NCBI GenBank assembly: GCA_036346225.1
Contig: JARFIW010001216.1
Coordinates: 1,276,501-1,340,500 of the forward strand
Source: Platerodrilus igneus
Taxonomy: Eukaryota > Arthropoda > Insecta > Coleoptera > Lycidae
Direction: 5' to 3'
DNA length: 64,000 nt
The notes beneath the pieces are model-generated. The model searched no databases and was not told the origin of the DNA. It worked only from the letters and a program-made list of their open reading frames with translations. A program made the translations under genes and the position numbers. How positions within the stretch are numbered: the stretch's first letter is position 1; each line of letters begins with the position of its first letter. Of the stretch, positions 33,658 to 45,559 are shown in pieces.

Positions 33658-36538
33658 ATGGATGTTATTTTTAATGTAAGTGAAAAAAGATTCTCTCAGC
33701 TTACTTTTCAAGAACAATTAGCTATTAAAGAACAGGGTCATCGTATACCAGAACTGAACATTGAAAATTCTGGTACAAGTCGTGGTAAAACTTATAAAAG
33801 GCAGTTCAATACAGACATTTATCAAAGAAACAGTTGGATTTGTGGGTGCAATCAAAAAAATGCATTATTTTGCTTTCCGTGCGTGTTGTTTTCGGATGAT
33901 CGTGGTGAAAAACTTTGGTCGCGAACAGGTGCATGGAATTTGGTTCACTTAAGTGAAAAAATTAAAACATGTAAACTGTAAATCGCATGTTACTAACGCA
34001 ATGCAATTAGCTCTGTTTGGCAAAATAAATATACAGGCTCAATTTAATTCTGCGTACTGAATAAATAGTCAGAAGTATAACGAAGAAGTAATCAGAAATA
34101 GATATATTTTATCTAAAATTATAAACTGTATAACATTTTCTGGAGCATTTGTACTTGCACCTCGCGGATACGATGAATCCGAGTCATCTGAAGACCCCGG
34201 TGTACGCGGTGTCTTTCGATAACTCAAACAGCGAGATTTAAAAGTGGACTGTATATTTTCTATAGCGTGTTTCAAGCAAGCAACACAATTAAATTACTGT
34301 TTATGCACATGACAAAGAAACAAAGTAGCGTTTATTCTTAGTACTCACCTGCAACGGCAACGATGAAAGCAGTTGTAACCAATTAAGAGCTTGCAGCTCA
34401 CGAACTAGGACGGTTCATCAAAGTGTATAATATCCAATTAACGGCATGTAACACGTGCACACGGGACGCGGCACATGAAAAAAACGAAGCAAACACTAAC
34501 GCGGTGTGTAACAATTCACAAAACAAGACGGCACTATAAGTACGACTGCGGTTTTACGATAACATCTTCAGCGGCTTTTAATAAGCGAGGATATGCGGTT
34601 TCTTCAACGATGTTTTTTGAGCGGTTTCAAAAAACTACAGCGACTTGTTGCTACCGCGGTTCGATAACATTCTTCTAATAATGCGGTCTCTACGAATACT
34701 CTACTATCTGCGGGTTCTACGATACCTCAAGCTAATGCGGGCACTGCGGGCACACTGCGATACTCGTAGAACGATTTCGTTTAGCAAGTTTCTTGGATAT
34801 TCTAAATCGAAATCCGCGCGCGACAGACGTTCACCATTCACAAGGTTAATATACATCAAATAAACGCCTTGGGGAAATTTTTACTAATAAAATTTAAATT
34901 TACCACGTCGAATTGAAAACAGCAAGCAAGCCCAAGTAAATAATAAATCCTAAACTATAAACTATTTACAAGGACGAAACACCCGGTATTTTTAGGGGAC
35001 TGGTTAATTTTTCCTCGGAGCTTGATAGAATTCTTGAGGATTATTTGAAAATGCAGGGGTCTTTAAATGCACTGCCAAAACAATTCAAAATGACTTATTG
35101 GAATGTATTCTTGAAGTTTGTCGTTTTGAAATTGTCTGAGAAATCCAAGAAAGCCCGTTTTTAGCAGTGATGGCAGATGAAACGACAGATATATCAGCAA
35201 AGTTTCAAATGGTTACAGTTTTCCTTTATGTCACAAAAGATGGCGATCCCGTTGAACGGTTTTGGAATTTTTTACTTCCAGAGAAACATGATGTAGATTC
35301 ACTTTCAGAAACAATTATCAGTGTTCTAGAAACTGTAATCAAAAATAACAATACCAAACTTATTGCACAGAGTTATGATGGGGCCGCAGTTATGAGCGGG
35401 AAATATGGCGGTGTTTAAGCTCGAATTAAGCAAAAATACAAAAAAGCTCATTTTGTGATTGTTACGCTCATCAACTAAATCTCGTAATGACAAAAGCATG
35501 TTCTATAAATAGTCAAGTAAGACTTCTTTTGGAAATTTGTAGGATATACCGCGATTTTTTAGCTTTTCACCTCAACGTGTAGTAGTGCTTAATGAAATAG
35601 TCGGTAGGAGAATGCCTCGTTCTGTTCCTACTGGCTGGAATTTTAATATCGTGTGGTTAATATAGTATACGAATACAGAGATGCATTAATTGAATGTATG
35701 GAAAACTTGGAGGAAAGCACAGATATCCAAACGTGCAAGCAAACTTTTGAAATTTTGATGGATCAAAATTTTTCCTTCTGGTTGAACTTCTTTCGTTATG
35801 TTATGCCACACGTGGATTTACTATACAACCAATTGCAAAAAAGAAATATGGATCCAACTGAAGCTCAACGAGTTATAGGTGTGTTTAAACTTAAATTTAA
35901 TAATATACGTAATAATAAAATGGGAACGTCATGGAAGAAGCATCAAAATTAGATACCGTTTCTGCAGAAACTAAACGAAAACGGCTTAATAATAGTCAAT
36001 GGGATCACTGTGCCGCCTGCATAGAAGTATGCGACATCATTGTTAACAATGTAAAAGAACGTTTTTCTTTTACTGACCATTTAATAGCCGCTTCACTTCA
36101 GAAAAATTTGTTGTGTATAACAAGTTTCCAGAACAAGAGTTAGATTTAACTTACATAAATAAATAACGCCTCAAAACAGAGTTGTCCGTATTATATTCTA
36201 ATAGGAAATGTAGAGAAATACGTGGTGCTGTGCCTTTTCTTAAATTCATAATTGCGAATAATTTGGCCGAAACGATGGCCGAAACTAAAAAGCTATTACA
36301 AATTCTTGTGACCACACCCATAACCGCTGTTGAAACCGAACGCAGTTTTTCTACTCTAAACCGTATAAAAACTTTTTTAAGAAACTCGATGTGTGAGGAT
36401 AGGTTAACGGCTCTTTCAATGCTGTCAAATGAAAAAAAAATTATAACTTCAATTCCCGATTTTAATGAAAAAGTGATTGACCAATTTGCTACAAAGAAAG
36501 ATAAACGTTTTCCATTCATATTTAAGAAAAACCAATAA
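33658..36538 (+). pseudogene. hAT transposase (TTF zinc finger, DUF4371, hATC), split by a solo LTR
   Basis: 33658-33981 encodes the N-terminal TTF-type zinc-finger region (TYKRQFNTDIYQRNSWICGC, ALFCFPCVLF, VHLSEKIK). After a frame change, 34065-34200 gives KYNEEVIRNRYILSKIINCI and CITFSGAFVLAPRGYDESES. The frame then resumes at 34987 with FRGLVNFSSELDRILEDYLK once the solo LTR is subtracted. 35167-35418 has MADETTDISAKFQMV, PVERFWNFLLPEKH and IAQSYDGAAVMSG, the first catalytic block. 36182-36538 is the hATC dimerisation region (TTPITAVETERSFSTLNRIK). Stops and frame changes at several places make it a pseudogene. Intact relatives cut and paste hAT elements with 8-bp duplications. Confidence 0.88.
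34201..34981. repeat. Solo LTR, 781 bp, 5-bp target duplication CCCGG
   Basis: The insertion starts TGTACGCGG and ends ACGAAACA, the TG...CA form of LTRs. CCCGG flanks it at 34196-34200 and 34982-34986. Deleting it plus one duplication restores the hAT reading frame across the junction (EDPG then IFRG). It has no internal genes, so it is an LTR left after recombination between two LTRs. Orientation is not determined. An AATAAA lies at 34855-34860 on the plus strand. Confidence 0.88.
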
Positions 36539-36596
36539 AATATTTTTACATTAGCGATGCAGCACTACCAAATATATTCGGTACGAGCCGCCACTG

Positions 36597-36690
36597 CATC
36601 TGGCCATCTCACCTCACTAATACCTAAAATGTCCAGCTTTCCTGTTCTCATTTCGACGAATAAATTCGTCAAGGATTTGTTATTTTCAAA
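36597..36690 (-). pseudogene. RTE LINE endonuclease fragment
   Basis: The minus strand reads EMRTGKLDILGISEVRWPDA, the N-terminal endonuclease motif of RTE-type LINEs. It begins exactly where the hAT right end stops, so the hAT probably inserted into a LINE; the LINE's other side is not visible left of the hAT. Confidence 0.7.
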
Positions 36691-36694
36691 AATT

Positions 36695-39300
36695 TTAAGC
36701 AAATAAGGTGATAAGAAAATAATTATGCCACAGTACTCATTATAATTTATTTATTAAACGTCGATAGAGATTCGGTCATTTGTTCATTGGACGATTTCGA
36801 TAAAGAATGCTTCAAAGCTGTGTCTTTGCGCTTATGGAATACGTCATGCAACTCCCTCTACAATGCGTCTCTAACTTATGGTAATTACCAAAAGTTTTTA
36901 TTTTGTCTTAAAACTTCTACCAACATTTTAACTTAGAATTTTATAACTTTGAGGCAGATGCCACAATCAATTTGTGGCATCTGTCCTAAACGATAAATGG
37001 CATGTCATAATATTACGTTCAATAACAGTTAGGGATGTTTCAGCATTGAAATAAAGAACAACAACCTATAACAGCAAACGAGAATTCCGCTAGAATTTTC
37101 TCGGTGCTATAAACAACTTTAAATGTATCCGATATTAGGTCAAAGACATCGAATACCTAGAATTCTTATTTAATTTTATTTACTGTAAAGGTATCCATTC
37201 TTTAGTTTGTTTTACAAACAATGCCAATTTTTCAGAAGAGATGAAATAAGACCTGAGCGACGAGTTCTAGTTGCAATGCATGCACTGTCATTCTATGTAA
37301 TCTATCAGTACTTGTATTTGTTAGTGATGTATCAATACTTGTCATAGACAATTTATTACCTGGAAGAATTTGTATTCAATGGAATATACATCTGCTATAG
37401 CTAGATACTTTAAGTTTTATGCTTTTTTTATTGCATGTCCGTTTCCATCTCTGTAGGTACTCCATTGAAATTAATAAATCGTATAAGCAATGCCGATGCC
37501 GAATGAATTGTATGCCATTTTGTAACACATTCTCTTATAACAATTTCTCCTTCCTTTATCATCCATATATTTCAATCACGGTTTAATTGAAGCTTTTCTC
37601 CTGCTTAAGTGTTTCTAAAAATAATTTTTTGCTAGGCCTTGGATACACTAAAAAACCCTTAAGACACTGTCCAAAATGAGGTTATTCTACATGTGAATTT
37701 AGGAATCTGTAGTACTTACAGGGTTAGTTAAATGGGAGAAAAGTTGTCCATCGGTATGATTAATAAAATGGCGTTAAAAAGCTTTCAATATAAGCTTTGA
37801 TTTTTGATTTATTTGGGAAAACCAAATATTTGAATTTTGTGTTTTGCTTTTTTTCATATTAATTTTACTGGGTTAGGAGCGATTTTGCTAATACTAGACA
37901 ACCTGTAAAAGACAGTGCATATGATTTAATACCTGAATTTTCTGGAATATACCGAAAATACACCTGGAAGTCGGGGAATTTAGTGAAAGTTGCTAGAATT
38001 TTCACTTTTGACATTAAATTCTGTATTATAAATTACAAATCTATATACACCTGTGTAAAAAAAATTTAGGCAGTATCAAATACTGCCGCAGTTAATTTCG
38101 AAAATAATCAACCAAGTATAATAAGATAAAAATAAATTTTCTAATCTGCTAATTTATTTGCAACTCTCATGTGTGAATAAAGAGACTTTTAAGTGTACGT
38201 GTTCTTTTCCAATTTCTGTAATTCTCGCTATACCTTGTCTGTAAATAATTTAATTTAATTTTAATTTGGCACACGATGTCGAAAAGTTCAATTTTCAATT
38301 TTAAAACGTTAGAGGTTTGCGCACTAAAACTGAAATTTTCTTACAAAATTTTAAACTATCATATAATAACCTAAGTTGGAACAGGTATGGATGAGGATAT
38401 CAATAACAGCGAGTTTTTGGTTGCCGTTATAAAGTATTTCGAACAAATAAAGACAAAAACACTACAATCAAACCTCGTAGAGGCAGGGGTCCTGCTACCT
38501 GTGCTAAGTACAATGACGTAGCCGAAAGAAAACGTAAATACACCAGGCTAACTACCAATGGCAGGAGGGGGGAGGTTCTAGCAACACAAAAATAATACAT
38601 CGCCAACGATTTTCTATTAACAATAAAAAACACAAATATAGAAATTTCTATCAAAACAGCAAAACAAAATCAACTAAAGTCACTCTTTAATAAAACAATT
38701 TTACTCTATGGACAAATTCACTAATTGTTCCACGAAGTGCGCAATTCGCAGCTAACATGCAATAAATCTAATCAGTACCAAAAAGAATAACGCTGATACT
38801 TTCGTATAAGCGGATGGGTTAAGTACCAAAAACAAATGCATTAAAGTTCGAAACTTTTCTAGTAAGGATTTTACCAGAACAAACATTAGCGTGTCTAATT
38901 TCAAATTGGGTTTATCCCTAGGTATGTCAGAAAAGAAAAACAAGTCACATACATGTGTCGGGATACTTATCTTGCCATCCCTCGGAAGCGAACTGACGCA
39001 GCATCGCCGCGGTAGTCTGCAACAACAATGCTACTACCGTAATTGCCACGGCGGTGTACATGCAAGAACAGTTAATCTACATCAAGCAATAATCGGGCTA
39101 CGCAACAAGCAATTTAGCCTCCAGCTAAGAGCTAAGAAAAGGAAAATCTTACTAATATTAACAACTCAGGAGCGCTTACCGATACACACCAAATCTACAC
39201 ATTTGATAGAGGAGAAACGTGCATTGCTCTTGGAGTAACAGCACGAGTAGTTTTTACAAGTGCATCAACGCGCAAGCTGCAGAATCAAAGTTTAACAGGA
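36695..39300. other. No gene recognised
   Basis: Mostly AT-rich DNA without readable domains or terminal repeats. 38960-39240 is GC-richer with an open plus-strand frame but no recognisable motif. Confidence 0.5.
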
Positions 39301-39309
39301 GTTCAAAAT

Positions 39310-39470
39310 AACACGAACTCGAAAAGCAAATATCCGCGTAATCGAAACGCGATTGAAACTGGAAAACACGGTTTTACCGGAGAATAGTAGGATATATTAT
39401 TTCGAGAAAACTTTAGATGGGAAACCCACTAGAACACAATTATACGTTATCGGAAAGTATAACGCGCTCA
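39310..39470 (+). repeat. Dispersed repeat, related to 58322-58440
   Basis: Shares an ordered set of matches with 58322-58440: ATCGAAACGYGATT, GAACACGGTYTTA-like, the AACTTTAGATGGGAAA / GTCTTTAGATGGAAAT pair and CAATTATACG. Roughly 70% identity over about 110 bp, same orientation, 19 kb apart. Confidence 0.5.
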
Positions 39471-39474
39471 CCTA

Positions 39475-40165
39475 AAACAGGATCTTCACTAATTAATTGT
39501 AGCATAAGCTTGTCGTTTCAAAATAACTAGATTTACGTTGAGAATATTTATTATTAATTATGCGGAAGGATTTAACAATAGACACGAAATTTATACGAAC
39601 GGACAATGAATTAACAAGGAATTTGAGTTGAAAGTTAGGGTAAAGCGAGCTTATCTGAACAGATACAATATATCGGGTAATGTTGGAGAATTTAATACTA
39701 GAAAAGGAATTTATGTAAATAAAAGGGAACGAGGAAGAAAACCAACAGTGCCAACCAAAACAGGACGCAAAGGTCAAGCCTGAAGGATGTAAAGGAGCAA
39801 CAAGGGAGAACGAGAGGAAGAGAAGAGGAACGCTGGTAAAAGAAACTATGTACTATCAACTGTGGTAACCAAGAATCGCAACTGAAGAACCAAAGAAAAG
39901 AATAGCTAACTAGTCCTAGAGTCGACTAAGTCGTGGCTTCCGAAGAAAGAAAAACGGACTAGAAAGTACCTACCACAGGAGCGAACGGACGAAACACAAT
40001 CGGACTAGGGACCGACAGCAAAGAAGACCAGCAAAAGGATAGAAAAGGGAAAGTGGAACGAAAGTAACGAGAAAAAAGGAAAAAACCAAAAAGAATAGCA
40101 CCAACACCAAGTACAAAACAAAAAAACCTAAGAATCGCACAAAAGAAAATAAAACCGAATCCCAG
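39475..40165. other. Purine-rich DNA, no gene seen
   Basis: 39780-40160 is strongly A- and G-rich on the plus strand. No frame with a recognisable domain on either strand. Confidence 0.45.
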
Positions 40166-40169
40166 TGTA

Positions 40170-40350
40170 GTTATGTATGAGTAGGTGTGTGCGTGTGCGT
40201 GTGCGTGCGTGTGGGTGTGTAAGAAGTGTGTGTATAGGTTATGCGTGTATAAAGTGTGCGTGTGTGTATGCGTTGGACCGCTGTAGTCGCCTCTTACGAC
40301 AGACCAGGTCGTACCATGGGCCTAATCTATTCCCGGAGCCACACGGGCGA
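40170..40350 (-). repeat. GT/CA microsatellite plus LINE-like 3' tail
   Basis: 40183-40270 is a run of GTGTGC-type repeats. It is followed by GTAGTCGCCTCTTACGACAG and CGTACCATGGGCC, a segment found near the 3' ends of many insect LINE copies, here in minus orientation with the microsatellite as its tail. Confidence 0.55.
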
Positions 40351-40865
40351 AAGAAAAAGCCAGAAAACGAAAGAAAACCCTGCAAAACAGGGAACTAAAA
40401 CGAAATCGTAACGTTCAAAAATCAAAACCTAAGGAGAGCAAAGTCGGCATAAGAAAGGCGCGAGGACTAGATATTGAGCTTAAGCCATTTACGCCGCCAA
40501 AAGGAGAACGAAACCAGATGAAGGACATTAGGACTTCGCCGACATACATCTCCCGGTTCAAAAGGAACATAGAATAATCTCTGCCTCTTTTGGGCAGTTG
40601 TCCACAAAACTGCAACAGTAGAAGGTGTAGTAGTTGTAACACGCGATATAGGAGGTGGCTAGGGTAGTTTAGAAAACTCAAAACGAGTTTAAGGAAGAAA
40701 GTTGTTTGTTGTTAGGGTTGGAGGTAAAAATGTCAACGGTAGAAAAGGAAACATCATCTGTTGTCAGAATATCCACGGTAGGAAAAGAAAAGGTATTGGC
40801 TGTAAGAGAATCAACCTTACGAAAAGAAACTCAAGCAGAGCACATCTCAGTTATATTAGCTAGAG

Positions 40866-43262
40866 CAGGGGTTCTCAAACTTTTTGCCACTGCGACCCCC
40901 TTTTTAGACCTAGTATTTCGGCGACCCCCCTATTTTTAAATATAAACAAAAATGAAAAAAAACTATTGGCTAAGTTTTATCCATAAAAATACTATTAACT
41001 AGTAAAAATAAATACAAATTGTTGTCACTTGAATTGTTTATAATAAGAGAAAGTGGGATAACTCACTTCGTGGCACGAACAAGGACAAAGCAATGATGAC
41101 TCATGGGGCCTGTTTGCGCGCGCACTCTCTGCTAGCCGGTGCCCGGCAGACGACACGACAGTCTGGCTTCTTGAGTCGATCACTGAACACTGTGTGTGTA
41201 CTTTGTGAGTAGTATTGCGAGCAAATACAGTTAGAAAAAGTAGCAATGGATAAGTTTTTGAAAAGACCGTCGTCAAGTAGTGATGCTAGTGCTAGTGAGT
41301 GCGGAAAGACAAAATTCCGCAAATATGACCAGTCGTACATACAATTCGGTTTCACTGAACTGGCAAACAAACCTCAATGTGTGGTGTGTAGTGAAGTGTT
41401 GTCAGCTGAAAGCATGAAGCCTTCGAAAATGAAACGAAATCTTGAAAATAAACATTTTGCTTTGAAAGACAAACCAGTAGAATTTTTCCAAAGAAAACTG
41501 TTATCCCTTCGAAGTCAACAGGTAAACATTACGGATCTTGCTAATGTTAATAAGAATGCTCTTAAAGCTTCATACGAGGTAGCACTGAAGATTGCTAAAA
41601 AAAGGGAAACCCCATACGATTGCTGAAGAATTAATTCTTCCTGCTGCAATTGATATGGTTTCAAATATAATCAGTCCTCAAGATGCTGAAAAATTGAAAA
41701 AAATCCCGTTATCAAATGATACTATTTCAAGAAGAATATGTGACATGGCTGAAGATGTTCAGAACCAGCTAAAGAAGCAAATAAAAGACAGTACTTTTTG
41801 CAATTCAGTTGGATGAGTCAACAGATGTTGCCAACTGTGCTCAGTTTTATGCTTCATCCGGTACGATTACGGTGATGCTATTCATGAAAATATTTTGTTT
41901 TGTAAGCCTCTGCCGAATAATACAACAGGTGAAAGTCTTTATAAGGTGTTTGTTCAAGCAACTGAACCTTTTGAATTTGATTGGAAGAAATGTGTTTCAA
42001 TTTGTAGTGATGGAGCAATGGCCCTTACGGGAAAGAAGAGTGGCTTGATTGCCAGGTTGAAATCATTTATACCGAATGCAAGCTGGGTCCACTGCTTTTT
42101 ACATAGGCAAGCTTTGGCAGCTAAGAAAATGCCAGATGAATTACGGCAAGTTTTAAATGAAGCTGTCAAGATAGTGAACTACATCAAAAGTCGCCCGCTG
42201 CAAAGTAGGATGTTTAATATTTTGTGTGAAGAGGTAGGAGCCTTGCATAAACATCTTTTATTTCACACTGAAGTACGGTGGCTATCCCGTGGTAATGTAT
42301 TAAGCAGACTGTTTGGATTAAAGTCAGAAATGTTGTTATTTTTGGTTGATAGTAAACCCGAACTTTCCACTTTTTTCAGTGATGAAAAGTGGTTGGTTAA
42401 GCTTGCTTATTTGGCTGACATCTTCTCTCACCTTAATATTTTGAACTTATCCCTACAAGGACCAGACAAAAATATGCTATATGCTCAAGACAGAGTAAAT
42501 GCATCTGTAAAAAAACTCAGTGTCTGGAACGCAAGAGTTAAGAAAGAAGATTTTGAAAATTTTACACTAACTCAAGAGTTTATAGAGTTTCTGTCTACAT
42601 CCTACTGTACATCCCTGACACTTCATCTCTCTCCTTACTAGTATCTTCTCATCTCGAAGGTTTGATTGAACAGTTGACAGATTACATTCCAAATAAGGAT
42701 ACGAGTGGGGTTTTGTGGGTAGTCAATCCGTTCAGTGATCAAGTCGTAACAAAAGCTGAGCTAACTGCTCGTCAACATGATCAACTGATCAAAATTTCAA
42801 GTGATCAGTCAGCAAAACTCACTTTTAACAGTGCTTGTATCGACAAATTTTGGATAGGTATTAAAATGAATACCCAAACTGTCCACAAAAGCATTACAGA
42901 CTTTGATGCCATTTTCTACGTCTTATAACTGTGAACAAGGTTTCTCCATAATGGCGAATATCAAAACAAAATCAAGAAATCGTTTGACCCTGGAAAATGA
43001 CATTCTTTTGTGTATTACAAAACTCATTCCGGACATAAAAAAATTGGTTAATTCCAAACAAGCTCATGTTTCCCATTAAATAGTATTAGGCCTTTTTCAA
43101 CTTGTATGTGTATTACAAATTTGTGTAGCCTATAAATTTTGTTATTAATAAAAACTACAGCTATGACTGATTTGTTTTTTTGATTTTCCTCCTTATCCCG
43201 CGACCCCCTGGACACACCACGCGACCCCCTGGGGGTCGCTACCCACAGTTTGAGAACCACTA
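40866..43262 (+). mobile_element. Complete hAT transposon (Charlie/ZBED-like), 8-bp duplications
   Basis: Starts CAGGGGTTCTCAAAC and ends GTTTGAGAACCACTA; after inversion these match at 13 of 15 positions. AGCTAGAG flanks it at 40858-40865 and 43263-43270, the 8-bp duplication of hAT elements. Sub-terminal GCGACCCCC motifs recur near both ends (40890-40930 and 43195-43240). It encodes a frameshifted transposase and sits inside a minus-strand gypsy gag. Confidence 0.95.
41246..42928 (+). pseudogene. hAT transposase, ZBED/SCAND3-like, several frameshifts
   Basis: 41246-41626 has the N-terminal BED zinc finger: FGFTELANKPQCVVCSEVLS, with SKMKRNLENKHF. A run of seven A's at about 41597 marks the first frame change. 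41592-41816 has AEELILPAAIDMV and LSNDTISRRICDMAEDVQ. DESTDVANCAQFY (first catalytic D) opens at 41809. 41895-42641 continues with VSICSDGAMALTGKKSG (second catalytic D), WVHCFLHRQALAAKKMP and TEVRWLSRGNVLSRLF. The C-terminal dimerisation end at 42662-42928 is followed by a further break before FSIMANIKTKSRNRL near 42945. Four or more frame changes make it inactive. Confidence 0.9.
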
Positions 43263-44755
43263 AGCTAGAGGAACAGAAGTAGATAAAATTTCAACGGCGT
43301 TAGATAGAGGACTAGAAGTATCACAGTTAGAAAAGAGAACAGCTTTGGCTGTAGGAATATTAACCCTAGAAAAAGGAGCAGAATCCGATAACACTTCAGT
43401 AACATTACATAAAGGAACAGAATCAGATAAAACTTTGACGACAACAGCAACAGGCATCACAGCTACGGGTTTACTAACTTCCACAGGACCTTCTCTATCC
43501 GTATTAGAAATTATTTTCACTTCAGCTACGGCTGCGGTTGCCGGCACAACAGAAATTTCTTGAGTAGAAGCATTTAATAAAGCAGGAACGGGTAAAATTT
43601 TAACAAAAACTGCAAGAGGCATTAAAGATACCGGTTCATGGACTTCAACAAAACTTTCGCAGATTGAATTAAAAGTTATCGTTACTTCAGCCTCATATGT
43701 GTTTGAAGACACGATATGAATTTCTTGGGTAGAATCGTTTAAGAAAGCGGGAACAAACTCTTGAGAAGCTACCTGCAAGTCATTAATTCGAAGTATGGGG
43801 TGCAATGGTGGTGGAGGCACAGTCTGGGGTGAGAGTGAATAAGTAGGGCAAGCAGGAGGAGTAAAATAGGATGTAGAACTAGAGACAGAAGAAATTTTAT
43901 TTGAAGCTGTATTTGCCAAAGAAGGGTATGTTTTGCTAGTAGGAGATGGTTGACCTGGATGAAGTACAAAAAAGAACGTAGAATTAGAAGCAGAAGAAAT
44001 TAGGCAGCTATAGGTGACGATAGTATTTGAAGTATGATTCGAAAACCTATGAGTAGCAGGATGACAGTTTGGACAGTTGCGGCGAGAAACTCCCTTATGT
44101 CCGCAACCATGGCAATGGAGTACTTGAGGACGAGTACAAGGTGTCGAAACATGACCAGGTTTGTCGCAATTAAAGCATATGACCTGACGAGTAGAAGCAG
44201 AACTAGGAAGAAGAACAGTAGAAAGCACGAAAGAAGTATCGAATCTACCCATAGGCATAGGAAAAATCTTAACAACTCGGTCATGTGAAGCAAAAGTATT
44301 TTCCTCAGTAGTAGCAAACTTATAAGCAAAATTAGAGGGTTCAAAATGTTGCACCAGTAAATTAGACAACGACTTCCAGTCAGAAAACCTATGTCAATTA
44401 TCCCGATACCAAAGCAACGCCTTAACTTCGAACAAATCTGCTGCAGACTTAAATAACTGTAGTTCCGACATATGTCAAGCTCGTCGGAGTTCTTCCACCC
44501 GTTCTAAGAAATGATGTACAGTCAGAGTGTTTGGTTTATCAGAAAATTTTAAATTCTACTTCGACGCCAGGATGTATTGGTGGAAAGCTGACAAATGAGT
44601 AGCGGAAGCGGATTCCTGTTCAGGTTCCGATTCCGAGACGGAAGTAAGCAATGGAGGTTCATCGGAATCGACACTGGTAGGGTGTGCCGGGCTAGAAGTA
44701 GGTATCGGAATTTCGGATAACGTAACAGTATAACGAATTTTTTTTATTTTTGCGC

Positions 44756-45147
44756 CCGTCTCACACATACAGCTTACTAGTTAGAAGAGACGTTTACTGC
44801 TTGTCAGTGTTTTTAGAGTTTCTGCTTATCTATACCCGATGCCTTATTATTTTGCAGTCTCTTTTAGTTAATTCTAATTCAAATTCATTTTTAAGTGTAG
44901 GATATCCCACGTGATCCTTTTCAATGTCTGTCTGATTCCTGTTCTAGTACTTTTAGTTTATTCTTGCCATCTAACCACGGTATCAACGTTTTCTATAATG
45001 ACGTTTCCTTGTGCGTCTGTTATATTTTTGCTATACGGTTCTATATCCCTAAAATTAGCTCTAATTGGTTTGTATGCTTCGTCTGTCTTTCCTACTACCG
45101 TCTTAGTTTGTACCTCTTTGCACTTTTCATCAACCCATTGTTCTATA
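44756..45147 (-). pseudogene. RTE LINE fragment, RT side
   Basis: Same family as the LINE at 6.9-11 kb: matches 9185-9600 there (YMCETG at the left edge; NFRDIEPYSKNITDAQGNVI and VDTVVRWQE in the middle). It stops where the Penelope-like element begins; the other half of the same LINE copy resumes at 50083. Confidence 0.82.
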
Positions 45148-45192
45148 TAATTATTTATCGTTCCGGGTTGGGCCCGTGTCATTTTATAAATT

Positions 45193-45237
45193 AAGGTCGA
45201 CGTTTCGCCCATTTTTGTAAGGGGCTTCATCAGGACT
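45193..45237 (-). ncRNA. Hammerhead-ribozyme-like motif, left Penelope end
   Basis: The minus strand has GTC, CTGATGA, a four-pair stem (GCCC/GGGC) around an 11-base loop, GAAAC and GTC followed by GAC. CTGATGA and GAAA are the invariant hammerhead core. GTC before the core can pair with GAC after the presumed cleavage site. Stem III would be only ACGU, a self-complementary four-mer, so cleavage would need two copies pairing. Minimal hammerheads of this kind are known in Penelope-like elements. Confidence 0.55.
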
Positions 45238-45559
45238 AAAATAAATAACAAAATAAAAATATAAAAAATAAGAATGATAATATTAAGTAGACAAGTTACA
45301 GTGTAAAGAGAAGAGTTACTCCTGAACTAGCAGACTCACTAGCACATTCAAACCCAAAAAGGTGTCTTTTGGCGAAATAACTGGTGAAAGTAACGAAAGC
45401 GGTAGTTTATATAGGGCAAGAACTTGATGCATGAGTGATTATGAATAGAAAGGAGTGTTGTAGCGGATCAGTAAACGTCACGATTCCGCTTTGTAAACAT
45501 AGGCTTGTTTTCCAAATTGAAGAAGGTAGTAGCCATCGTCTTTGCTTAGATTATTAAAA

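Larger units (their letters stand above)
33658..36595 (+). mobile_element. hAT element of the ZMYM1-like type, decayed
   Basis: A plus-strand hAT transposase pseudogene ends about 40 bp before GTACGAGCCGCCACTG (36580-36595), which has the form of a right terminal repeat in this hAT group. No matching left repeat lies between 33592 and the start codon, so the 5' end seems to be lost or replaced. A solo LTR splits the gene. RTE endonuclease sequence begins right after the right end, so the element probably landed in a LINE copy. Confidence 0.75.
40400..44755 (-). pseudogene. Ty3/gypsy gag, minus strand, split by a hAT element
   Basis: From 44755 downward the translation gives the capsid region: FSDKPNTLTVHHFLERVEEL, SELQLFKSAADLFEVKALLW and HRFSDWKSLSNLLVQHFEP. 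These match the start of insect gypsy Gag capsids. In the frame 44369-43260 two zinc knuckles follow (CFNCDKPGHVSTPCTRP, then LHCHGCGHKGVSRRNCPNC). A long Val/Pro/Ser-rich tail comes next, in which a roughly 40-residue motif with LLNASTQEI or FLNDSTQEI recurs. The hAT at 40866-43262 interrupts this tail; related sequence continues at 40857 (VDILTTDDVSFSTVDIF). Stops lie in the capsid part. The 5' end is cut at 44755 by RTE sequence. Confidence 0.78.
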
